From assembly GCF_041381155.1 (NCBI RefSeq), contig NC_091142.1:6823778-6887777 (forward strand): 64,000 nucleotides of DNA. The letters are read 5' to 3'. The stretch's first letter is position 1. Every line of letters starts with the position of its first letter. This stretch comes from Argopecten irradians. Its lineage: Eukaryota > Mollusca > Bivalvia > Pectinida > Pectinidae. The notes below the pieces were generated by a model that worked only from the letters and a program-made list of their open reading frames with translations, was not told where the DNA came from and did no database searches. The translations under genes were made by a program, and so were the position numbers. Shown piece after piece: positions 1-12,000 of this stretch.

Positions 1-3000
1 TACCGTTGAGGATACGGACAGTCAGGGAGGTGAGTGGGGCAGTATACTGTAAAGTGCTGAAAATTAGTGGGGTCAAAATTTCGAGTTTTTTCTGTATGAA
101 GATTAATTTTCGCAGTTCACTAGTTTGAACTATTGTTCATAGGTTCGTCATTGAATTTATAGATATTTCACTGGTATGCATAAATTTGTGAATATAAATA
201 AACCTGAATTTTACCCCCGCTAAACTGTAGTTTACTTTTAGATTATAATAATAGTCTGAGAGTATAATTATGAAGTTAAAATGTTATTTTTTGTGGATCT
301 GCTCAAATAGATAGAAGTATTTATTACATTTTGTGCAGTGAAATATAAGGTTTTATGGTGAACATAAAAGCAAATATACTTTACTCCAAGTGAAAATATC
401 AAAATTTCCACCTCACTCAATGAAATGTAACTGGTATCAAGAAACAAGGATATCCGCTATTTAAATCTGAAGAACACTTTGCTGGACAGCATTAAAAGTT
501 ATTTCAAGTTAATTCTTTTGTAATCAAAATTGCTCTATGGAATGCATATCTGTTCAGTACTGACAGATTATTTTTAGTTATGGAATTTTGTGTACCTTAT
601 TTAATGGAGACACATTTAAACTTAACAGCCTTTGTACATATAACAAATACTAGATCTTTAAAGATGCTCCACCGCCGACAGAGCATAAGTGATATTCATT
701 ATTTGAACAATAATTGGTGTTTAATCGTGTATATATATGTCTAATTAACACAAAAAATAATATAGAAATAATTTATTTTGCTTTTGGTGCATTCGCAATC
801 TGTACTTTATTCCATATAGGATATAGTGCCACGGACTTTTTTCGGGATGCAATTAATTATTTTTCATATTTTCAACTTGAAGTAGAATTAGAACCTCAAA
901 CTTTTCAATGGTGGTAATGGTGTAAAGTAAGTAACTTTTGTAACTGCAGAAAATTACCAAATCGCCTGCTCCTGTTTTTGGTAGTGAAAAAATACCATTT
1001 GTCAGCGGTGGAGCATCTTTAATGTTTTCGTCCATCCACATTGAAGTGCTCTGATGTTCAGAAGGGAATTGCATAAATCGAGCAATGCAAAATGAGATGG
1101 CTATGCTTTACTTGTGTGTAGTGTCCGCTGGTATCTTACTCCTCCCACAATGATTTATCCTATTCTGACCTGTTTACCTAGCTAACAGGAGAGAACCCTG
1201 CACTGATGCAGGGCATCCATTAGACCCATGGGAGTATGTTTTTGACTCCCAAAGGTCAGATTTGACTCTTGAGTTTGAAGCACATGTCATTTCTATGTAT
1301 CATAGACTTTGACTCGTCAGATTTTTGAGAAATGATAATTTGATTTCTGAATCTTTGATCGGGATGCCCTGTGTTATAGGATATTACTTCATTCACCCCT
1401 AAGATGTATTTGGACTCTTCTAAATCAAAGACTAGACCAGTCCATTATGATATTTCAGGGGTGAATGAGTTGAATAACTGAATGTTTTGTATTATAGATC
1501 CAGTACAGAGTGTGTGTCTAGGATGTTCAGATCTCTCCAAGTCTGTTGGTAAGTAAATATACACTGAATTATGATTTCGCAAAGGAGTGGTTTGTTGGCC
1601 AGTACCATGTACATATTATTAAATACAGTCTCTGTCACACAGCTGATGGGGCCCGCTTCTTTTGCTTTTTATGTCATTGTCTTCCAACCATACTGATGTA
1701 AAATAAAACCCCATGTATTGCATTTGTTGTTATACATAGAGGCTGATCTCTGTTTATATAACAATTATTATTATTAATTTGTATTTTGATTTATTAGCTC
1801 ACCATCGTCAAACGCCGAACCGGTTGGTTATTCAAATCACCTTTTGTTCTCTCCATCCCTCCATTAACAATTATTGTTATGGCTTTTTCTCAGAAAGCAC
1901 AGAATCTTGAGCATTACCATTTTATCACAGACTATAACTTGCCTAATTATTTTATTTTAAACTCCACCACTGTCAAATTATCTACTTTATAAGACAAGAA
2001 ATCCCAGAGGTATTTTGACAGCCACCACTGAATGATCTATGTCGGTCAAAGGAAATCTTTCCGACCGGCAGCCATCTTAGATTTTGACAATTTTCTCTTG
2101 AAGTACTGCAGGAGTCTCTCTCTCAAATATTTCATTTGTAGGTTCCCCTTGTTGCCTAGTTATGTACATTGTATTTTTGACCGACATAGATCAAGATCAT
2201 GATCATTCAGTGGTGCGTCTAAAATACCGCTTGTGTCTCTTGTCTCGTAGACAATTTTTAATTGACAGTGGTGTAGTTTCAAGTTAAATATTTAAGCAAT
2301 TTATAGTCTGTGATGAAATTATAATGCCTGACTTTTACATAATAATTGTTCTGGAAGAGAATACACAAATATGTACATGTATTTTTGCAATGTATCGGTT
2401 ACAGATTTCTGGACTCAGCTGTGTGGTATGAAGGTCTATAAACAAGAGAATAAGTTAGCATTACTGGGATTTGATGATACACAGGTAAAGTACAGTAAAA
2501 CCTCTTTCACTCAAACAAGTATCCGCTTCAAAATTTATCTACTTTTAAAATAATTGTTTGACACACATAAGCAATACTTATATTTTGTTGGTTGTTCATG
2601 TTTTGTTGTGTGCTTTGATAAGAAAGTACCATAAATTGTAAAATGTTTTCAGTATTGCAAGGAAATATTACTTAGTCTACAGATCGAAACACTAATATTG
2701 CTTGAATACAGGTTTTTCAAAATGAACCATGAATAGTAAAAATGTTTTCAGTATTGCAAGAAATATAGCATAAACATTAGTTGGTCTCCAGATTGAAACA
2801 CTAATATTGCCTGAATTCAGGTTTTTTCAAAATGTACCATGAATAGTAAAATGTCTTCAGTATTGCAAGGAAATATAGCACAAACATTACTTAGTCTGCA
2901 GATTGAAACACTGATATTGCTTGAATACAGGTTTTTCAAAATGTACCATGAATTGTAAAATGTCTTCAGTATTGCAAGGAAATATAGCATAAACATTACT

Positions 3001-6000
3001 TAGTCTGCAGATTGAAACACTGATATTGCTTGAATACAGGTTTTTCAAAATGTACCATGAATTGTAAAATGTTTTCAGTATTGCAAGGAAATATAGCATA
3101 AACATTACTTAGTCTCCAGATTTAAACACTAATATTGCTTGAATACAGGTTTTTCAAAATGTACCATGAATTGTAAAATGTCTTCAGTATTGCAAGGAAA
3201 TATAGCATAAGCATTACTTAGTCTCCAGATTGAAACACTAATATTGCCTTTGTTATTAATAGAACATTAGCAAAACAAAACCATCTGATTTAAATGCCAA
3301 ATAAGGATGTTGTTTTTTGTTTTCATTGTAAACTAAATTTACAAGACAGAATAGTTACCATATCAATGTAAGGATATGTTTGTTTTCAGTGTAAACTTGA
3401 GTTACAAGACATTGGCACCAGTGTTGACCATGCTACTGCCTATGGAAGGATTGCTTTTTCATGTCCTCGCACAGAGGTTAGTTCTCAAACTTGCTGTCGC
3501 TAATCTTAAAATCTGCTTAAAACTTTATTTATTAAAAATGTAAACACAAGGATTGTACAAATTAAAGGTTAAGAAAATTGAACACATTTGAACCATAGAA
3601 ATGTTTTAGCATTCAAGAATACGTTTACATAAGCATGCTTTAAAACTGTCTTACAATTTATTTTTTTAAAGATTAAGGCCGAACCTTTCAGTATTTTCAG
3701 TACTTTGATTAAAACAATTCTGTAGTTTTGGACTGTACATTATTTGTGATGTTGTCACAGTTACCAGATATAGAGAAGAAGATGAAGGACGCTGGGCAGA
3801 CGATCCTAACTCCTCTGATCAGTCTTGATACCCCGGGGAAGGCCACAGTAGAAGTAGTCATTGTGGCTGATCCTGTAAGTTACCTTAAACTCATTCACCT
3901 CCTAAATTTCATAATGGATTGGTCTAGTCTTTGTCTAATAAGAACCTAAATGTGTCTTCAAGGTGATTGATTTCTCTGCTTTTGAGGACATATTGGTCCA
4001 GACGACGATTTCATGAAAATTCCTTAACTTGAAATACAAATGTAATCAAAAGAAAAGCATTACAGTTAACCAAGATTCTGGAACTTGATATTCCTTAAGT
4101 TCTTTTGTGATTTTTTTAATGACTTTTAATTCAAAATTTTTTTATTTAATAAGTTAAAGAATTGTTCAAGAATAACACTTTCTTAAAGGAATATTTATTA
4201 CACTGGACCCATGGGTTATTTCAAATTAATTTCAATGAGGCTTGTTTACTCTTAAACTCATTCACCTCCCTAACGTTTCGATAAGGTGATTGAACCTAAA
4301 TGTGTCCTTTTCAAAATTTTCTCTGCTTTTGAGGACATATTGGTCCAGACGGACGATTTCATGAAAATTCCTTAACTTGAAATACAAATGTAATCAAAAG
4401 AAAGCATTACAGTTTAACCAAGATTCTGGAACTTGATATTCCTTAAGTTCTTTTGTGATTTTTTTAATGACTTTTAATTCAAAATTTTTTTTTTATTTAA
4501 TAAGTTAAAGAATTGTTCAAGAATCTTTTCTTAAAGGAATATTTATTACACTGAACCCATGGGTTAATTTCAAATTAATTTCAATGAGGCTTGCACTTAA
4601 TGAGTATATCATTCTAAAATCAAGTGATATATATATCTAGAAGCATTATCTTTGCTTCAGGATGGCCATGAAATATGTTTTGTGGGTGATGAGGCATTCC
4701 GTGAGCTCTCTCAGGTCGATGATAAAGCAGATGAATTACTTGACCAGGTAAGTCACGATATCTTTACTATTATATTGAGGTTACAATATTTTACCAAGGA
4801 ATACTGTATGATGTGAATTTTTTGTTGTTTTCGTATGTGCTATAGAACCACTAATATAAAACAAAATTATTATTGTTGTTAATCGACTAAACATGAATAT
4901 TTATTTACATGAGATGATTCGAAAGCTTCGAATCACAAAAGAAATTACCAATATTTCATGCTATACAGTATAGCAGCCACGTTTTTTCTTGGAACAAAAA
5001 AGAATTTAAAAAAGGCAGATAAAAGACCGTCTTTTGATTTTGAAAAAAAAAGTTACTCATATCTTAAAAAAGTACTGAGGGGATCTTTTCAATTTCCAAA
5101 TGTAGGTTTTATTAGCCCACCTCATATGGTGGGCTTAAAATCGCCTTTCGTCCGTGGTCCGTCGTCCGTCCGTCCTTCCGTCTGTCCGTCCGTCCTTCCG
5201 TCCGTCCGTCCGTCCGTTAACAATTCTTGTTACCCGCTATTTCTCTAAAAGTACTGAAGGGATCTTTCTCAATTTCCAAATGTAGGTTCCCCTTAGTTGT
5301 GCATATTGTATTTTGGGACTGATCTCGGTCCAACAAGATGGCCGCCAGGCAGCCATCTTGGATTTTGATAGTTAAAGTTTGTTACCGCTATTTCTCATAA
5401 AGTACTGAAGGGATCTTTCTCAAATTTCATATGTAGGTTCCCCTAGAACCCTAGTTGTGCATATTGCATTTTGGGACTGATCGGTCAACAAGATGGCCGA
5501 CCAGCCGCCATCTTGGATTTTGATAGTTAAAGTTTTGTTACGGCTAATTCTCAGAAAGTACTGAAGGGATCTTTCTCAAATTTCATATGTAGGTTCCCCT
5601 AGGACCCTAGAAGTGCATATTGCATATTGCATTTTGGGACTGATCGGTCAACAAGATGGCCGCCAGGTAGCCATCTTGGATTTTGATAGTTAAAGTGTTT
5701 GTTACCGCTATTTCTCAGAAAGCACTGAAGGGATCTTTCTCAAATTTCATATGTAGGTTCCCCTAGGACCCTCAAGAAGATGTTTTTATTGGGGGGGTTT
5801 GGGGCACAAAAACAAATATTAAGTGGTTGTGTCCGGGTGCGGCATTTTGGGAACTGATCGGTCAACAAGATGGCCGACCAGCCGCCATCTTATGATTTTT
5901 GATAGTTAAAGTTTGTTACGGCTAAATCTCAGAAAAGTACTGAAGGGATCTTTTCTCAAATTTCATATGTAGGTTCCCCCCCTAGGACCCTAGGTTGGGT

Positions 6001-9000
6001 TTTGGGGTGGGTGTGCATATTGGGCCAAAGCATTTTTTTGGGACCTGATCGGTCAACAAGATGGCCGCCAGGTAGCCATCTTGGGATTTTGATAGTTAAA
6101 GTTTGTTACCGCTATTTCTCAGAAAGCACTGAAGGGATCTTTCTCAAATTTCATATGTAGGTTCCCCTAGGACCCTAGTTGTGCATATTGTATTTTGGGA
6201 CTGATCGGTCAACAAGATGGCCACCAGGCAGCCATCTTGGATTTTGATAGTTAAAGTTTGTTACCGCTATTTCTCATAAAGTATTGAAGGGATCTTTCTC
6301 AAATTTCATATGTAGGTTCCCGTAGGACCCTAGTTGTGCATATTGCATTTTGGGACTGATCGGTCAACAAGATGGCCGACCAGCCGCCATCTTGGATTTT
6401 GATAGTTAAAGTTTGTTACCGCTATTTCTCAGAAAGTATTGAAGGGATTGTTCTCAAATTTCATATGTAGGTTCCTCTTGGACCCTAGTTCTGCATATTA
6501 CATTTTGGGACTGATCGGTCAACAAGATGGCCGACAAGCAGCCATCTTGGATTTTGATAGTTAAAGTTTGTTACGGCTATTTCTCAGAAAGTATTGAAGG
6601 GATTGTTCTCAAATTTCATATGTAGGTTCCCCTAGGACCCTAGTAGTGTGCATATTGCATTTTGGGACTGATCAGTCAACAAGATGGCCGCCAGGTAGCC
6701 ATCTTGGATTTTGATAGTTAAAGTTTGTTACCGCTATTTCTCAAAAAGCACTAAAGGGATCTTTCTCAAATTTCATATGTAGGTTCCCCTAGGACCCCAG
6801 TTGTGCATATTGCATTTTGGGACTGATCGGTCAACAAGATGGCCGCCAGGTAGCCATCTTGGATTTTGATAGTTAAAGTTTGTTACCGGCTATTTCTCAG
6901 AAAGCACTGAAGGGATCTTTCTCAAATTTCATATGTAGGTTCCCCTAGGACCCCAGTTGTGCATATTGCATTTTGGGACTGATCGGTCAACAAGATGGCC
7001 GACCGGTGGCCATCTTGGATTTTGATAGTTAAAGTTTGTTACCGCTATTTCTCAGAAAGTATTGAAGGGATTGTTCTCAAATATCATATGTATGTTCCTC
7101 TAGGACCCTAGTTCTGCCTAATGCATTTTGCGACCACCATCTTGGATTTTGATAGTTTAAAGTTTGAAAAGCAGAAAAAAGAATTGTAAGTTTGAAAAGC
7201 AGAGAAAAGATCCCTCTTTCATTTGTCAGACATAGATCAATCTTTGGTGGGCGCCAAGATCCCTCTGGGATCTCTTGTTTTGAGCGTTATCGTACATAAT
7301 CATTTTAGGATTGGCAATATTGCCAACCAGAAACATTTTCGACAACCTTAAACATTATTTCTGCTAGTTCTGCCTGCTACCTTTCTAAAACGATTGTTTT
7401 TTAGCTCACCTGGCCCAAAGGGCCGGTGAGCTTATGTCATGGCGCGGCGTCCGTCGTCCGTCCGTCGTCCGTCCGTCCGTCTGTCCGTCAACATTTCCTT
7501 TAAATCGCTACTAGTCATAGAGTTCTGCATGGATTGTAACCAAATTTGGCCACAAACATCCTTGGGGGAGGGGGTACAGAACTTGTATAAATTTTGGCTC
7601 TGACCCCCCGGGGGCAGGAGGGGCGGGGCCCAATAGGGGAAATATAGGTAAATCCTTTAAATCGCTACTTGTCATAGAGTTCTGAATGGAATGTAACAAA
7701 ATTTGGCCACAAACATCCTTGGGGGAAGGGGAACAGAACTTGTATAAATTTTGGCTCTCACTCGGACCCCCCGGGGGAAGGAGGGGCGGGGCCCAATAGG
7801 GGAAATAGAGGTAAATCCTTTAAATCGCTACTAGTCATAGAGTTCTACATGGATTGTAACTAAATTTTGCCACAAACATCCTTGGGGGTAGGGGAACAGA
7901 ACTTGTATAAATTTTGGCTCTGACCCCCCGGGGGCAGGAGGGGCGGGGCCCAATAGGGGAAATAGAGGTAAATCCTTTAAATCGTTACTTGTCATAGAGT
8001 TCTACATGGATTGTAACCAAATTTGGCCACAAACATCCGTTGGGGAAGGGGAACAGAACTTGTATAAATTTTGGCTCTGACCCCTGGGGGCAGGAGGGGC
8101 GGGGGCCCAATAGGGGAAATATAGGTAAATCCTTTAATCGCTACTTGTCATAGAGTTCTGAATGGAATGTAACAAAATTTGGCCACAAACATCCTTGGGG
8201 GAAGGGGAACAGAACTTGTATAAATTTTGGCTCTTGCCCCCCGGGGGCTGGAGGGGTGGGGCCCAATAGGGGAAATAGAGGTAAATCCTTTAATTCGCTA
8301 TTAGTCATAGAGTTCTACATGGATTGTAACTAAATTTTGCCACAAACATCCTTGGGGGAAGGGGAACAGAACTTGTATAAATTTTGGCTCTGACCCCCCG
8401 GGGGCAGGAGGGGCGGGGCCCAATAGGGGAAATAGAGGTAAATCCTTTAAATCGCTACTTGTCATAGAGTTCTACATGGATTGTAACCAAATTTGGCCAC
8501 AAACATCCGTGGGGGAAGGGGAACAGAACTTGTATAAATTTTGGCTCTGACCCCCCGGGGGCAGGAGGGGCGGGGCCCAATAGGGGAAATAGAGGTAAAT
8601 CCTGTAAATTGCTACTAGTCGTAGAGTTCTGCATGGATTGTAACCAAATTTGGCCAGAAACATCCTTGGGGGAAGGGGAACAGAACTTGTATAAATTTTG
8701 GCTCTGGCCCCCCGGGGGCTGGAGGGGTGGGGCCCAATAGGGGAAATAGAGGTAAATCCTTTAATTCGCTACTAGTCATAGAGTTCTGCATGGAATGTAA
8801 CCAAATTTGGCCAGAAATATCCTTGGGAGAATAAGAACTGAGTTTGTAAAAATTTTGGCTCTGGTCCCCGGGGCAGGAGGGGCGGGGCCCAATAGGGGAA
8901 TTATAGGTAAATTCTATAAATTGCTACTTAATTGTCCAAGAGTTTTGTATGGATTGTAACTAAATTTGGCCACAAACATCCTTGGGGGTAGGAGAACAGA

Positions 9001-12000
9001 ACTTGTATAAATTTTGGCTCTAACCCCCAGGGGGCAGGAGGGGCAGGGCCCAGGAGGGGAAATAGAGGTAAATTCTATCAATCGCTACTTGTCCTAGAGT
9101 TCTACATGGATTGTAACCAAATTTGGCCACAAACATCCGTGGGGGGTAGGGGAACAGAACTTGTATAAATTTTGGCTCTGACCCCCCGGGGGCAGGAGGG
9201 GCGGGGCCCAATAGGGGAAATAGAGGTAAATCCTTTAAATCACTTCTTCTCATAGAGTTCTGCATGGATTGTAACCAAATTTGGCCAGAAACATCCTTGG
9301 GGGAAGGGGAACAGAACTTGTATAAATTTTGGCTCTGGTCCCCCGGGGGCAGGAGGGGTGGGGCCCAATAGGGGAAATAGAGGTAAATCCTATAATTCGC
9401 TACTAGTCATAGAGTTCTGCATGGAATGTAACTAAATTTGGCCAGAAATATCCTTGGGAGAATAAGAACTGAGTTTGTAAAAATTTTGGCTCTGGTCCCC
9501 GGGGCAGGAGGGGCGGGGCCCAATAGGGGATTTATAGGTAAATTCTATAAATTGCTACTTAATTGTCCAAGAGTTTTGTATGGATTGTAACTAAATTTGG
9601 CCACAAACATCCTTGGGGGTAGGAGAACAGAACTTGTATAAATTTTGGCTCTGATCCCCAGGGGGCAGGAGGGGCAGGGCCCAATAGGGGAAATAGAGGT
9701 AAATCCTTTAAATCACTTCTTCTCATAGAGTTCTGCATGGATTGTAACCAAATTTGGCCACAAACATCCTTGGGGGAAGGGGAACAGAACTTGTATAAAT
9801 TTTGGCTCTGATCCCCCGGGGGTAGGAGAGGTGGGGCCCAATAGGGGAAATAGAGGTAAATTCTTTAAATCGCTACTAGTCATAGAGTTCTGCTTGGAAT
9901 GTAACCAAATTTGGCCAGAAACATCCTTTGTGGAAGGGGAACAGAACTTGTATAAATTTTGGCTCTGACTCCCAGGGGGCAGGAGGGGTGGGGCCCAATA
10001 GGGGATTTAGAGGTTAATATTAAAATTCCTTCAGAAAAGAAACAATGAACCTGTATTCAGAAAATTATTTGGCATTACAAACCAGGTGAGCGATACAGGC
10101 CCTCTGGAATGTAAAATGTGAATGATAATTTTGTAGAGTCCTTATTGTTATTAGCTTACCATTAATACTACACGTATCATCACCTTCTGAACATCTTAAT
10201 TAAAATAAATCAAATTAGGTTTCCCGTGAAAGCGAAACAAATCTTCAATGTTAAACATAGATTACGCAGAGAAACTTACATTTATTTGGTGTTTCAACTT
10301 CATCTAAGGTCATCGATATACATTTCCTTGTCCATGTTGATATTGTTTTTAAGAAACTTTCCTATTTTTATGTCACCTGAGACGAAGTCTCAAGTGACCT
10401 TTTCAAATCATTGAAGCATTAATTAGTCATTTATGATAGAAAATTAGTCAATGTTGTCAGAATTATCCATATAAGATGACCATTGAATCTTATTAACAAA
10501 TTTTCCATGACTGATCCTAGGGGCCTTAGGGGCGGGGCGAAAAGAGGTCAAATAGGCTAAAACTTCAAAAATCTTCTTCTGAAATTCTGGAACTGGTAGA
10601 AACAAATACTCTTAATAGATGAAAAGGTCTTAAGGTCCTTTACAAAAATTGTGAATTATATGACCCTGGGGTCTCATGTTTCCCCCTGGGGAGGGGGTCA
10701 AGTTTACTATAGTTTAATTAGGAAAAAACACATTTATGAACGTTTGCTTATTTTTCATAGGAAATTAGTCAAACTGGGTTATTATTATTATCCTGAGATA
10801 GTATTTTATCGTCATATACATATTGGTCCTGGCTGACCACCAAGGGCCTTAGGGGCGGGGCCAAACGGGGTCAAATAAGCTAAAACTTCATAAATCTTCT
10901 TCTGAATTCACAGGTTTGATGGAAGCATATAATCTTGATAGATTGGAAGGTCTTAAGGCCCTTTACAAAAATTGTGAATTTTATGTCCCTGAGATCTCAG
11001 ATTTTCCCTTGGGGAGGGGGTCAAATTTACTATAGTTTATATAGGAAAAACACATTTATGAACATTACTTGCTTTGTTTTCATAGGAAATTAGTAAAACT
11101 GGGTTAGAATTATTAGCCTGAGATAGCCTTTTAACATCATTTCCAGATTGGTCTTGGCTGACCCCCAGGGGCAAGAGGGGCAGGGCCAAAAAGGGTCAAA
11201 TTGACTTACTTTTCAAAAATCTTTCTTCTTAATTCACGGATTCCATGAAAACAAATACTCTTCATAGATTGAAAGGTCTTAAGGTCCCTTACAAAACGTG
11301 TGAATTTCATGGTCCTCGGATTTTTCCTCTTGTGAGGGAGTCAAATTTACTATAGTTTATATAGGAAAAACACATTTATGAACATGATTTCCATTGTTTT
11401 AATGGGAAATGAGTCAAACTGCGTTAGAATTATTAGCCTGAAATAGCATTTTAACTCAATATCCATATTGGTCCTGGCTGGCCCCCAGGGACCAGAGGGG
11501 CGGGGCCAAAATGGGTCAAATAGGCTAAAATTTAAAAAAAATCTTCTGAATACACAGGTTTGATAGAACCAAATAATCTTCATAGATTAAAAAGTGAAAT
11601 TTATAAAATCACTGACACTGACTGACTTCTAGTTTGGTTTTGTTGTTTAACGTTGACAAAGCAAATTGGAATTTTAAGCATAAGGTTCGGTAACATAATA
11701 CACTAACTATCAAAATGAAAAACAAAAAATAAAAATTCTAATACAAAGGTTCAACTTTCGTTTATTCTAATTCGTAAATACTTTTTACAGATTTGAACCA
11801 ACTTTACAATGCTCTTTCTGTTTCTGCACTCAGGTGACTGTCAAGGCCTCTTGTTTGTTTCGGAAAGGTAGTGGGTCTTTAAGAGATGCATTTATAGGTT
11901 TTCCGTTTTGCTTTGATATAAGCACTTTTAAGCAGAAATTCAGATATATGTCGGTTCTGAATTATTGGAAAATATGTTTGATATAACAAGAGGCCCATGG

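Larger units (their letters stand above)
7375..11882. mobile_element. 400-bp GGCC-end MITE interrupted by array elements 2 and 3
   Basis: The pieces 7375-7401, 10108-10369 and 11859-11882, read in order, follow the intact copy at 23514-23918: CTACCTTTCTAAAACG, then TAAAATGTGAATG...TTAATACTACACGTATCATC...TTTTTAAGAAAC, then TTTCGGAAAGGTAGTGGG and TCTTTAA. Array elements 2 and 3 sit exactly in the two gaps, so both inserted into an older MITE copy. Confidence 0.7.

Noticed and set aside
7511-9265. Several minus-strand open frames with [12 protein letters not shown] and similar strings
   Set aside because: They recur once or twice per 156-bp unit of array element 2 and match no gene.
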